From: Clostridiales bacterium
GTDB lineage: Bacteria > Bacillota > Clostridia > Oscillospirales > Acutalibacteraceae
Assembly: GCA_019418545.1 (NCBI GenBank)
Contig: DYBQ01000040.1
Coordinates: 2,101 to 19,408 of the forward strand
Direction: 5' to 3'
DNA length: 17,308 bases
In this document: positions 1-7,096 of the stretch, one piece after another
Position numbering within the stretch: the first letter of the stretch is position 1
How the letters are laid out: the number at the start of each line of letters is the position of its first letter
The notes under the pieces: generated by a model
What the model was told of the DNA's origin: nothing
What the model saw: the letters and a program-made list of their open reading frames with translations, nothing else
Databases searched by the model: none
Program-made: the position numbers and the translations under genes

Positions 1-2
1 AT

Positions 3-53
3 GGGCAGGTAACTTTTGAGCAGGAAGATACCGCTTATTTTCAAACCGAATAG
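3..53 (+). CDS. Possible C-terminal tail of an upstream gene (partial)
   Basis: One forward frame is open from the window edge to a TAG at 51-53 and gives a 16-residue tail ending in AYFQTE. It is far too short to recognise, and the other forward frames stop sooner. It could equally be non-coding. The A/T-rich stretch from 54 to about 150 that follows holds no gene I can see and no clear GC-rich terminator hairpin. Confidence 0.2.
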   Translation, partial: GQVTFEQEDTAYFQTE

Positions 54-120
54 GAAAAGTCAGCTTTTTTTGAGGGTTTGAGCGGGAAAAAGAAAAAAAT
101 TTTATTTTTTGAAGGTAATT

Positions 121-149
121 TTGATTTTTTTGCGTATATAAGTTATAGA
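121..149 (+). promoter_or_regulatory. Candidate sigma-A promoter for the dgt-dnaG-rpoD run
   Basis: TTGATT at 121-126 and TATAGA at 144-149 are separated by 17 bases, about 50 bases before the dgt start. The region is very A/T-rich, so chance matches are likely. A TATATA at 135-140 is a competing -10. Confidence 0.35.
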
Positions 150-199
150 AAGGTTCCGATTCCATAGCTTTAGAAAGTTGGAAGAAAGGGGGCTTGCTT

Positions 200-1195
200 A
201 TGACCAATCGTGAAGAGTATCAGCAGTTGGAATCCCGTTATCTTTCCCCACTTGCGGCGCTGTCCCAAAACACCCGCGGCCGGGAGCGGCCGGAAGAGGA
301 GTGCCCTTTGCGCACCCCATATCAACGGGATAGAGACAGAATTATCCACTGCAAGGCCTTCCGGCGTCTAAAACATAAAACCCAAGTGTTCCTTTCCCCC
401 CAAGGGGACCATTATCGCACTCGTTTAACCCATACGCTGGAAGTGGCGCAAATAGCCAGGACCATTGCCCGGGCACTTCGGATGAACGAGGATTTGACGG
501 AAGCGATTTCCCTTGGACATGATTTAGGACATACCCCTTTTGGACATGCCGGGGAGCAGGTGCTTGACCGTCTATATCCAAAAGGCTTCCGCCATTATGA
601 GCAAAGTGTCCGTGTGGTGGAAAAGCTGGAGAAAGATGGGCAGGGGCTCAATTTGACCTGGGAAGTGCGAAATGGAATTTTATGTCATACCCGTGGGGAA
701 GAAGCTGCTACGGTAGAAGGCCGGATTGTCCGGCTGGCCGATAAAATTGCCTATTTAAATCATGACATGGATGATGCAGTCAGAGCAGGTGTGCTGAGTG
801 AAGGGGACATCCCGCTGCAGGCAGCCATGGTGCTGGGCGAAACCCGTACTGAGAGAATCGACTGTATGGTGCGTTCTGTAGTGGAAAACAGTCAGGATGG
901 CATGATTCGAATGCGGGAGGATGTAGAAGAAGCCTTTCAAATCCTGCATGATTTTATGTATGAACGGGTATACCTGAATAAGCAGGCCAAGCAGGAAGAG
1001 CATAAGGTCCCAAACCTGTTGGGAACTCTATATGGCTACCTGCTTTCTCCAGGCAGGCTTCCTGAAGAAATGGACTTTATTATCCGGGAGGAAGGTGTCC
1101 AGCGGGCAGTGTGCGATTATATTGCCGGCATGACCGACCAATATGCGGTGGAATTATTCCGCCGGGTGTTTATTCCGGAGCCTTGGAACCGGTAA
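200..1195 (+). CDS. dgt: Deoxyguanosinetriphosphate triphosphohydrolase-like HD protein
   Basis: This is a 331-residue HD-domain protein of the dGTPase family. These cytoplasmic metal enzymes split dNTPs into a deoxynucleoside and tripolyphosphate and so influence dNTP pools. The metal-binding set is visible: H78 (RLTHTLEV), H107-D108 (LGHDLGHTPFGHAGE) and D181 (LADKIAYLNHD). The N-terminal RDRDRIIHCKAFRRLKHKTQVF segment is typical of the dGTPase-like subfamily. I chose ATG 200 because AAAGGGGG at 185-192 lies 7 bases upstream. A TTG two codons earlier has worse spacing. The gap to dnaG is only 22 bases, which implies co-transcription. The dgt-dnaG-rpoD order is common in Clostridia. Substrate preference cannot be read from the sequence; many members of this subfamily are not dGTP-specific. 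Confidence 0.92.
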   Translation: MTNREEYQQLESRYLSPLAALSQNTRGRERPEEECPLRTPYQRDRDRIIHCKAFRRLKHKTQVFLSPQGDHYRTRLTHTLEVAQIARTIARALRMNEDLTEAISLGHDLGHTPFGHAGEQVLDRLYPKGFRHYEQSVRVVEKLEKDGQGLNLTWEVRNGILCHTRGEEAATVEGRIVRLADKIAYLNHDMDDAVRAGVLSEGDIPLQAAMVLGETRTERIDCMVRSVVENSQDGMIRMREDVEEAFQILHDFMYERVYLNKQAKQEEHKVPNLLGTLYGYLLSPGRLPEEMDFIIREEGVQRAVCDYIAGMTDQYAVELFRRVFIPEPWNR

Positions 1196-1217
1196 AGGTG
1201 GGCGAAAGGAGGTTCCT

Positions 1218-2984
1218 ATGCCCCTTCCTGAGCTGTTTTTGCAGGAGCTGAAAGCCCGTACTGATATTACGGACTTAGTTTCCTCTTATGTAAATCTGCG
1301 CCGAAGCGGGCGCAATCTGGTGGGGCTTTGCCCTTTTCACCATGAAAAAACCCCTTCCTTTAACGTATATCCCGATAACGGTTCGTTTTACTGTTTCGGA
1401 TGCGGGACAGGCGGAGATGTAATTACTTTTGTACGTAAAATTGAAAATCTTGATTATATCGAGGCAGTGCGTTTTTTGGCACAAAGGGCCGGGCTGCAAA
1501 TTCCCGAAGAACAGGTAGATGACAGTATGTCCCGCCTGCGTACCCGTGTGTTGGAAATCAATCGGGAAGCTGCCCGTTTTTTCCATCGGGTGCTCCTTTC
1601 AGAGACTGGGAAGCCTGGACTGGATTATTTGAATCGAAGAGGCCTTTCTATGGCAACGATTCGTCACTTTGGACTTGGGTTTTCGCCGCCGGGCAGGTTT
1701 GCACTGTCGGACCATTTGAAAAAAATGGGATATACGGAGCAGGAGCTGATACAGGCCAATGTGGCGTTTCAAAGCCGGAGCGGCCGAATAATGGACCGGT
1801 TTCACAGTCGTGTTATGTTTCCGATTATCGATTTGCGAGGCAATGTGGTGGCTTTTGGCGGCCGAATCCTGACGGATGAAAAGCCGAAATACATCAATAC
1901 GTCGGATACACCGGTCTATCATAAAAGCAGCGGATTGTTTGCTATGAACTTTGCGAAAAATAACGGCGGCCAGCAGTTAATTCTAGCAGAAGGATATATG
2001 GATGTCATTTCTCTGCATCAGGCAGGGTTTACCAATGCCATGGCTTCACTGGGAACTTCCTTAACCGTAGAACAGGCCCGGCTTATGGCCCGGTATGCTA
2101 AAGAAGTGGTAGTATGCTATGATTCTGACAGTGCAGGGCAAAAAGCTGCATCCAGAGCAATTCCCATGCTGCGGGATGCAGGGCTGTTGGTAAAAGTACT
2201 GACGATTCCCGGGAACAAAGACCCGGATGAATATATCCGTTCTCACGGAGAGGAAGGAAGGGCATATTTTAAACGGCTGCTGGATGAATGCGGCAACGAT
2301 GTGGAATACCGTCTGGCCAGATTGAAGGATTCTTGTAATGTGGGCACCGCAGAAGGCCGGGTGGCATATCTTACCGGGGCAGCACAGCTTTTGGCAACGC
2401 TGGACAGCCAGATTGAGCAGGAAGTCTATGCAGGAAAACTGGCGGAAGAGATGGGCGTGGATAAAAGCGCGATTTTGCTGCAAATGAAAAAACAAAGCAG
2501 GCAGCGTGTCCACCAGGAGCGAAAGCGGCAGTTTCGAGAAGTGCAGCAGGAAATGAGCGCTGTGAGGGATAAGATTAACCCTGAAAAAAGCAGGCATTTA
2601 CGCTCTGTCAATGCAGAGGAAGCTCTGATAGCCTATCTGTTTGCCCATCCCGATGCGGTATCTTGGATAACAAAAAGGATTTCGCCAGAAAAGTTCAGTA
2701 CCTCGTTTACGCAGCGGGTATATAGGGCTGTACTGGGGAAAATTACAAATAACCAGCCTTTGAGTTTGACAGACTTGACGGAAGTCCTGACTGCTGAGGA
2801 AATTTCAGCAGTGGCAAGAATTTTGGCTCGGTATCATTCTGTTGCTATGAGCCAGGAGGATGCACAGGAATATATACAGGTAATAAAACAGGAAGCGGGA
2901 AGAATGAGCGAAGAAGAACTTCGCAATGCTTCTCAGCAGGATTTGATGCAGCAGCTTCAGGCGCTGCGGGAAACGAAACAATAG
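1218..2984 (+). CDS. dnaG: DNA primase DnaG
   Basis: This is bacterial DNA primase, 588 residues, which makes the RNA primers for chromosome replication together with the DnaB helicase. The N-terminal CHC2 zinc finger is intact (C38, H41, C59, C62 in LCPFHHEKTPSF and FYCFGCG). The catalytic TOPRIM core follows, with E258 (ILAEGYMD), D302/D304 (CYDSDSAG) and KDPDEYI at 334-340. The C-terminal part, from about 430, fits the helicase-binding domain and is poorly conserved, as usual. I chose ATG 1218 because AAAGGAGG at 1205-1212 sits 5 bases upstream; the open frame extends 25 codons further but overlaps dgt. The TAG stop at 2982-2984 touches the rpoD ribosome binding site, so the two genes are tightly linked. 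Confidence 0.97.
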   Translation: MPLPELFLQELKARTDITDLVSSYVNLRRSGRNLVGLCPFHHEKTPSFNVYPDNGSFYCFGCGTGGDVITFVRKIENLDYIEAVRFLAQRAGLQIPEEQVDDSMSRLRTRVLEINREAARFFHRVLLSETGKPGLDYLNRRGLSMATIRHFGLGFSPPGRFALSDHLKKMGYTEQELIQANVAFQSRSGRIMDRFHSRVMFPIIDLRGNVVAFGGRILTDEKPKYINTSDTPVYHKSSGLFAMNFAKNNGGQQLILAEGYMDVISLHQAGFTNAMASLGTSLTVEQARLMARYAKEVVVCYDSDSAGQKAASRAIPMLRDAGLLVKVLTIPGNKDPDEYIRSHGEEGRAYFKRLLDECGNDVEYRLARLKDSCNVGTAEGRVAYLTGAAQLLATLDSQIEQEVYAGKLAEEMGVDKSAILLQMKKQSRQRVHQERKRQFREVQQEMSAVRDKINPEKSRHLRSVNAEEALIAYLFAHPDAVSWITKRISPEKFSTSFTQRVYRAVLGKITNNQPLSLTDLTEVLTAEEISAVARILARYHSVAMSQEDAQEYIQVIKQEAGRMSEEELRNASQQDLMQQLQALRETKQ

Positions 2985-2998
2985 GGGGATTATCATTT

Positions 2999-4108
2999 AT
3001 GGCAGTACAGGATAAGAAAGCGGTCATTAAAGAATTGCTGGAACAGGGAAAAGCAAAGGGTTCTTTAACAACAAAAGAGATTCTGGATGCGTTAGGCGAA
3101 ATGGATTTTGACCCGGAGCACTTGGAAAAGTTTTATGATACGCTCGAAAGCTTGGGCGTGGAGATTGTGGACGAAGGTTTTAACGATATTGAGGATATCC
3201 CGCTGGAAGAGCTGGAGGATTTTGATGTTCCGCCTGATGACGGCGAAGATTTGGAAGTCAGCTTGAGCACAGAGGGAATTGCTATTGATGACCCGGTTAA
3301 AGTGTATTTGAAAGAAATCGGACGGGTTCCCCTTTTGACGCCGGAAGAGGAAATTGATTTGGCTATCCGTATTGGAAACGGGGATGAAAATGCCAAAAAG
3401 CGTCTTTCCGAAGCAAACCTTCGCCTGGTTGTCAGTATCGCCAAACGGTATTTGGGGCGCGGTATGCAGTTCCTCGATTTGATTCAAGAAGGAAATCTGG
3501 GTCTGATTAAAGCTGTGGAAAAGTTTGACTATACCAAGGGCTTTAAATTCTCCACCTATGCTACCTGGTGGATTCGTCAGGCCATCACCCGTGCCATTGC
3601 AGACCAGGCAAGAACGATTCGAATTCCGGTCCACATGGTGGAGACAATTAACAAGGTAAAGAAGGTTTCCAGCCAGCTGCTGCACACCAACGGCCATGAG
3701 CCTACGGCCGACGAAATCGCCGCAGAGTTGGACATGCCGGTGGATAAGGTGCGGGAGATTATGCGGGTAGCACAGGAGCCGGTTTCCTTGGAGACACCAA
3801 TTGGTGAAGAAGAGGACAGCCATCTGGGAGACTTTATTCAGGACGATGATGCCCCTGCGCCGCAGGATGCCGCCTCCCATACTTTGCTGAAGGAGCAGCT
3901 TTCTGAAGTCTTGGATACCTTGACCCCGAGAGAAGAAAAGGTGCTGCGCCTGCGTTTTGGCCTGGAGGACGGGCGTTCCCGCACGTTGGAAGAGGTAGGT
4001 AAAGAGTTTAACGTTACCCGTGAGCGTATTCGTCAGATTGAAGCCAAGGCTTTGAGAAAGCTGCGTCATCCCAGCCGCAGCAAAAAGCTGAAGGATTTTC
4101 TGGGCTAA
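2999..4108 (+). CDS. rpoD: Primary RNA polymerase sigma factor RpoD/SigA
   Basis: This is the housekeeping sigma-70 factor, 369 residues, similar in size to B. subtilis SigA. A short acidic region 1.1 (about 1-90) is followed by region 1.2 (DDPVKVYLKEIGRVPLLT, 98-114). Region 2 contains SIAKRYLGRGMQFLDLIQEG and the -10-recognition segment KFSTYATWWIRQAI (183-196). Region 3 spans about 205-285. Region 4 holds the -35-binding helix-turn-helix TLEEVGKEFNVTRERIRQIE (329-348). It lies directly after dnaG as in the classic macromolecular synthesis operon, although rpsU is replaced here by dgt. The ribosome binding site AGGGGG (2983-2988) lies 10 bases before ATG 2999 and overlaps the dnaG stop. The TTGACA/TATAAT-type promoters throughout the window are what this factor should read. 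Confidence 0.98.
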   Translation: MAVQDKKAVIKELLEQGKAKGSLTTKEILDALGEMDFDPEHLEKFYDTLESLGVEIVDEGFNDIEDIPLEELEDFDVPPDDGEDLEVSLSTEGIAIDDPVKVYLKEIGRVPLLTPEEEIDLAIRIGNGDENAKKRLSEANLRLVVSIAKRYLGRGMQFLDLIQEGNLGLIKAVEKFDYTKGFKFSTYATWWIRQAITRAIADQARTIRIPVHMVETINKVKKVSSQLLHTNGHEPTADEIAAELDMPVDKVREIMRVAQEPVSLETPIGEEEDSHLGDFIQDDDAPAPQDAASHTLLKEQLSEVLDTLTPREEKVLRLRFGLEDGRSRTLEEVGKEFNVTRERIRQIEAKALRKLRHPSRSKKLKDFLG

Positions 4109-4130
4109 TTGAAAATAAAAGGAGACAGCC

Positions 4131-4589
4131 ATGCAAATTACGCTGGAAACGGATTACGCGGTTCGTATTATGGAAGCGCTGACCCGGGAAGGAAAAAGGC
4201 TGGATGCCAAAACGATTTCGGAGCGTACCCATGTGCCGCAGCGGTTTGCCTTGAAAATTCTTCGCAAACTGGTTGCCGACAACCTGGTGAAATCGTATAA
4301 AGGGATTTCCGGCGGATATGAGCTGGCAAGATGTCCAGGGAAAATTACCCTTTTAGAGGTAATTGAGTCCGTAGAGGGCACCTATCGCATTAGCCGATGC
4401 CAGGGGGAAGAGTACTGCTGCGAGTTGGGGGACTGCCGTTTCCATAAAATATATGGAGAAATTACGGAGATGGTCCGAAAAAAGCTGCAATCTTATACCT
4501 TTGCTGCCATTTGCAGCCCGGCTGCGGAAAATCCCTGTGGTGGCTGCTCGCAATGTGACAGCGGTGGAAAACCAATAAGCGATAAATAA
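4131..4589 (+). CDS. Rrf2-family regulator with IscR-like Fe-S ligand pattern
   Basis: This is a 152-residue Rrf2-family transcriptional regulator. Residues 1-65 form a winged helix (TDYAVRIMEAL, then KTISERTHVPQRFALKILRKL and the GISGGYEL wing). C90, C96 and C102 have the C-x5-C-x5-C spacing of IscR C92/C98/C104, and H105 sits where IscR has its fourth ligand. I therefore infer a [2Fe-2S]-sensing regulator. The tail adds C128 and a CGGCSQC motif (136-142) not found in IscR as I know it. Start ATG 4131 has AAAGGAG at 4118-4124, 6 bases upstream. It begins 22 bases after rpoD with no terminator between, so it may share the dgt-dnaG-rpoD transcript. No isc/suf genes are nearby, so its targets are unknown. 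An alternative role is a cysteine- or nitrosative-stress sensor (CymR/NsrR-like). Confidence 0.88.
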   Translation: MQITLETDYAVRIMEALTREGKRLDAKTISERTHVPQRFALKILRKLVADNLVKSYKGISGGYELARCPGKITLLEVIESVEGTYRISRCQGEEYCCELGDCRFHKIYGEITEMVRKKLQSYTFAAICSPAAENPCGGCSQCDSGGKPISDK

Positions 4590-4629
4590 AAGGCCCGTGG
4601 AAAACAGCGGACGGATTTTGAAAAAACAC

Positions 4630-4658
4630 TTGCCATTTCGGATGAAATGTGATATAAT
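4630..4658 (+). promoter_or_regulatory. Sigma-A promoter of tRNA-Arg
   Basis: TTGCCA (4630-4635) and a perfect TATAAT (4653-4658) are 17 bases apart and 36 bases before the mature tRNA. I see no convincing terminator between the rrf2 stop and this promoter. Confidence 0.8.
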
Positions 4659-4694
4659 CAACTTTGCTTGTTACATGTTTTGTACAGCGGTTAT

Positions 4695-4771
4695 CCGCCC
4701 GTGGCGAAGCTGGATATCGCAGCAGATTCCGATTCTGAAGGCCGGGGGTTCGAATCCCTCCGGGCGGGCCA
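4695..4771 (+). tRNA. trnR: tRNA-Arg (anticodon CCG), CCA encoded
   Basis: A complete cloverleaf can be drawn. The acceptor CCGCCCG (4695-4701) pairs fully with CGGGCGG (4761-4767). The D stem is GCGA/TCGC with GG in the loop, and the T arm is GGGGG-TTCGAAT-CCCTC (4744-4760). The anticodon loop TTCCGAT (4727-4733) carries CCG at 4729-4731, reading the arginine codon CGG. A20, an arginine identity base, is present; the discriminator is G and CCA is genome-encoded. The outermost anticodon-stem pair (27-43) is a G-A mismatch. The spurious open frames across it are shadows. Confidence 0.95.
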
Positions 4772-4776
4772 GTCAG

Positions 4777-4818
4777 GAGCCTCGACGCGCAAGTCGCGTT
4801 CGGGGCTCTCTTCTTTTT
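4777..4818 (+). terminator. Rho-independent terminator of tRNA-Arg
   Basis: GAGCC (4777-4781) pairs with GGCTC (4804-4808), extended inward through CGA/TCG and CGCG with one bulge. The stem is followed by a T-rich run TCTTCTTTTT. It starts five bases after the tRNA CCA. Confidence 0.85.
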
Positions 4819-4840
4819 GTGAATTTATCAGTACTTCCCC

Positions 4841-4879
4841 AAAAAACCTCAACGTGCAAGTCTCAGTTGAGGCTTTTTT
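4841..4879 (+). terminator. Second, sequence-related tandem terminator
   Basis: AAAAAA-CCTCAAC (4841-4853) pairs with GTTGAGG (4866-4872), followed by C and six T. It shares a GCAAGTC loop core and about 19 of 26 aligned positions with the terminator just upstream. The flanking A and T runs would let it work on both strands. Confidence 0.75.
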
Positions 4880-4927
4880 CTTATAAAATATAAGTTTATA
4901 AATAATAGAAAAGAGTGGACAGGCAAT

Positions 4928-5329
4928 ATGAAGCATTTGGAAGTAGTAGCTGCCCTGATATGGGATAAGGAGCGTTTTTTGATTTGCCAGCGCCCGAAAG
5001 ATAAAGGCTGTGCTCTTTTGTGGGAATTTGTTGGCGGAAAGGTCGAACCGGGCGAAAGCAAGGAGCAGGCGCTCATACGCGAGTGTCAGGAAGAATTGGG
5101 AATTGTGGTATCGGTAGGGAATGAATTTATGGATGTTACCCATGAATATCCAGACGCCATTGTCCATTTGACCTTGTATGAAGCTGTGATTGTGTCGGGA
5201 ATCCCCAAAAGGCTGGAGCATCAGGATTTCCAGTGGATATTGCCTGAAGAAATTTCTCAATATCCGTTTTGCCCGGCTGATGAAGCCATTTTGGATAAGA
5301 TTCAAGTGGTATATTCTTCTAATAAATAA
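4928..5329 (+). CDS. MutT-type Nudix hydrolase
   Basis: This is a compact 133-residue Nudix hydrolase. The Nudix box G-x5-E-x7-REUXEEXGU is complete from G37 (GGKVEPGE) to RECQEELGI (51-59), so the metal-binding glutamates are intact. The size and the N-terminal KHLEVVAALIWDKERFLICQRP strand resemble MutT and the (d)CTP diphosphatase NudG, which remove oxidised or unwanted nucleoside triphosphates. The actual substrate cannot be told. The ribosome binding site is weak (GAGTGG about 10 bases before ATG 4928), which suggests modest expression. I found no good promoter in the 48 bases after the tandem terminators. The gene converges with the UspA-like gene through a shared terminator. Confidence 0.9.
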   Translation: MKHLEVVAALIWDKERFLICQRPKDKGCALLWEFVGGKVEPGESKEQALIRECQEELGIVVSVGNEFMDVTHEYPDAIVHLTLYEAVIVSGIPKRLEHQDFQWILPEEISQYPFCPADEAILDKIQVVYSSNK

Positions 5330-5340
5330 CATAAAAAGCA

Positions 5341-5386
5341 AAAAAATAAGCGTATCTATACTTTATGACAGATACGCTTATTTTTT
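5341..5386. terminator. Bidirectional terminator between Nudix and UspA-like genes
   Basis: A perfect 17-bp inverted repeat: AAAAAATAAGCGTATCT (5341-5357) pairs with 5370-5386 across a 12-base loop. The outer A/T arms give a U-tract on either strand, so it can end both convergent genes. Confidence 0.92.
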
Positions 5387-5419
5387 ATATATGCAATGAT
5401 GTTTTGATTGAACAAGTAT

Positions 5420-5884
5420 TTATAAATTGGTAGGCACACTGGTAAGCTGAGGACCACAATCTACAGAGTTGGGACATATATTATAGATAATCCCCTCCTT
5501 GGAAACCATAGAAATCGGAATAGAAGGGGCCATCTGATGAATCGTGTCTACAAAACCATTGATAGGAACCTCGGCCATGCCGGTGACAACATGGATAGCT
5601 CCCACCTGTTTCATAAAGCCTACGGCAATCAGTGCGGCATCATCATGAAAAAACACCGTCATTTCTGCCGAAGCATCCCGCGAGACTTGACGCAAATACT
5701 CAAGCTCTTCTCCGTTCGCATCATAACCAGCAGAAACAGGCTGCACACAAAGGACTTGTAAATCGGTATGATGGGAATCAGCAAGACGGCGGCCGGTATT
5801 GATGAGACGGTCACAATCTTTCTGACCAGTAACACATACCAAAATAGAAGTATGCTTGGACGATGTTTTATGATTTTTTTTCAC
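5420..5884 (-). CDS. UspA/KdpD-like nucleotide-binding domain protein
   Basis: This is a 154-residue protein that resembles the universal-stress-protein domain, especially the form found in KdpD sensor kinases. A first beta strand SILVCVTGQKDCDRLINTGRRLAD is followed by LQVLCVQPV. Later comes an alpha/beta stretch with FFHDDAALIAVGFMKQVGAIHVVTGM, the usual place of the strand that lines the nucleotide site. I chose the GTG at 5884, because AAAGGAGG lies 7 bases upstream (complement of 5892-5899). An ATG 11 codons earlier would place the ribosome binding site inside the coding region. No kdp genes or sensor-kinase domains are near, so it is a stand-alone domain and its role is unknown. The last 30 or so residues (NICPNSVDCGPQL) look unlike typical Usp proteins. 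Confidence 0.7.
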   Translation of the reverse strand: MKKNHKTSSKHTSILVCVTGQKDCDRLINTGRRLADSHHTDLQVLCVQPVSAGYDANGEELEYLRQVSRDASAEMTVFFHDDAALIAVGFMKQVGAIHVVTGMAEVPINGFVDTIHQMAPSIPISMVSKEGIIYNICPNSVDCGPQLTSVPTNL

Positions 5885-6074
5885 GCTGCAACCTCCTTTC
5901 CTGTTGGAATTTGTCAATTTGCCAATGGCTTATCATCAATGACATTCGAACAGTTTGGTATAAATTTTCCAATATAAGTATATTCAAACCACAAAATTTT
6001 ATGGTAACTAGCCATGTATAAAATGTTAATATATTATGAAATTAGGAATTCTCTATCACCTTAAACTGATATGT

Positions 6075-6116
6075 AATAAATAAAAAGGCATACAGTCTGA
6101 AAAGACTGTATGCCTT
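6075..6116 (-). terminator. Terminator of the spoIIQ-like gene
   Basis: A perfect 14-bp stem (6085-6098 with 6103-6116) has a 4-base loop. Read on the minus strand it is followed by TTTATTTATT. On the plus strand the trailing sequence is A-rich, so it acts mainly leftward. A second GC-rich hairpin (6131-6137 with 6150-6156) sits directly after the stop codon. Confidence 0.85.
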
Positions 6117-6157
6117 AAAAAATATTTGCACTGCCCCTAGTCGTTGGCGGGGGCAGG

Positions 6158-6889
6158 TTAGGACTCTTCTGTCATCAGAATAGAAAGAGGGTCAATACAT
6201 TTCTCATCCTGGTGGAGTTCTAAATGGAAATGAGGACCATCTGCGGATTCAACCGGACATTCCCCAACAATTCCCAGCTCATCCCCAAGCTTCACATTTT
6301 GCCCAACTTCCACATTTACCTTATCTTCAAGACCGCAATACCAAGCTTGAGTGTCACCATGGGTAATTATCACAACATTTCCCAGAGAAGCGTCCTCCAC
6401 AATTTCTTTCACTACACCGTCTGCCATGGATTTTACAGCTTCACCTGTGTCAGCTTCAAAATCTACGCCATTATGGACGCGCCAGTCTCGCATAGTATCA
6501 GAATACACCAATTCCCCCTCACTGAACCGCTTAACAACCTTTTGTCCTACTGGAAATGACAGCTCCATTTCCTTTATCGGTGTTGCCGCAGGCTCTGGTG
6601 CTGGTGTAGCAGAGGCTTCTTCATCGGCAGAGGAAACCGTCCCAGCAGCAGTTGGTGTATCAGATTCAGGGGTTGGAGTTGGCGCTGGCTCAGGGGTTGG
6701 GGTAGCAGAAGGCTGTGTTTCAGAAATGGAGACAGGAGAATCAATCGTTTGCGGCTCCTGCACAACGCTGTCGTATGCAGCCCATGCGGCAACGCCAATG
6801 GCAATGAGACAAATACCTGCAGCAATGGTAAAGCCGCGGGTTTGCCGTGATTTGTTTTTTGCTGTGAAATTTAAATGCTTATTTTTCAT
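6158..6889 (-). CDS. spoIIQ: SpoIIQ-like M23 (LytM-domain) membrane protein
   Basis: This is a 243-residue protein with a basic cytoplasmic N-terminus, one membrane helix (about 20-39), a Pro/Thr-rich linker (about 59-105, repeats of TPTPEP) and a C-terminal M23 domain (about 110-238). The segment YSDTMRDWRVHNGVDF is characteristic of SpoIIQ, the forespore protein that pairs with SpoIIIAH across the intermembrane space during engulfment. Both zinc motifs are present: H139-x3-D143 (HNGVD) and H220-x-H222 (HFHLE). Clostridial SpoIIQ keeps these, whereas B. subtilis SpoIIQ lacks a complete set. It is a single-gene unit with its own terminator. A sigma-F-type promoter 90 bases upstream supports the assignment. 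The alternative is another LytM-domain endopeptidase. Its ribosome binding site is poor (AAAGG 11 bases from ATG). Confidence 0.85.
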   Translation of the reverse strand: MKNKHLNFTAKNKSRQTRGFTIAAGICLIAIGVAAWAAYDSVVQEPQTIDSPVSISETQPSATPTPEPAPTPTPESDTPTAAGTVSSADEEASATPAPEPAATPIKEMELSFPVGQKVVKRFSEGELVYSDTMRDWRVHNGVDFEADTGEAVKSMADGVVKEIVEDASLGNVVIITHGDTQAWYCGLEDKVNVEVGQNVKLGDELGIVGECPVESADGPHFHLELHQDEKCIDPLSILMTEES

Positions 6890-6978
6890 AATTCTTCAGG
6901 CCTTTCCGCGCCTTGCCGGAGGTTTGATGCCGGCAGATATAGGGCAGGCGCAATGAATTGACAATGGATTGACATTGC

Positions 6979-7008
6979 TATTTTGGCCCGGAGAAACGGA
7001 AAATATAC
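6979..7008 (-). promoter_or_regulatory. Sigma-F-type forespore promoter of spoIIQ
   Basis: Read on the minus strand, GTATA (7008-7004) and GGCCAAAATA (6988-6979) are 15 bases apart. This fits the B. subtilis sigma-F consensus as I know it (GYWTA, 15-16 bases, GGNNANAWTR) at every fixed position. Transcription would begin near 6972 and give a leader of about 83 bases. No comparable sigma-A promoter is seen for this gene. Confidence 0.65.
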
Positions 7009-7031
7009 AGAAAAAATTAAAATAAAAACAC

Positions 7032-7062
7032 GAAAAAGGACCGGAAAATCCGATCCTTTTTC
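7032..7062. terminator. Hairpin terminator between spoIIQ and lexA
   Basis: GAAAAAGGA (7032-7040) pairs with TCCTTTTTC (7054-7062). CGG/CCG continues the stem inward after one C-A mismatch. The A and T arms make it usable on both strands. It insulates the divergent spoIIQ and lexA promoters and implies a short transcript from somewhere between 7063 and 7250, or simple insulation. Confidence 0.6.
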
Positions 7063-7096
7063 ATTAGCTTGAGGGGTATATTGAGGAGGGTAGAAC

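Noticed and set aside
3092..4132. Long 346-residue minus-strand open frame opposite rpoD
   Set aside because: It is an antisense shadow of the conserved rpoD gene and shows no family motifs.
4695..4879. tRNA-Arg 3' end as an integration site for a mobile element
   Set aside because: No integrase gene, no second copy of the tRNA 3' end and no foreign-looking genes occur in the window.
4597..4893. Forward open frames over the tRNA-Arg region
   Set aside because: They cover the tRNA and two terminators and have no ribosome binding site.
5901..6060. Promoter for the UspA-like gene
   Set aside because: The region is A/T-rich with several partial matches (for example TTGAAT with TATACC at 19-base spacing), and none is convincing enough to call.
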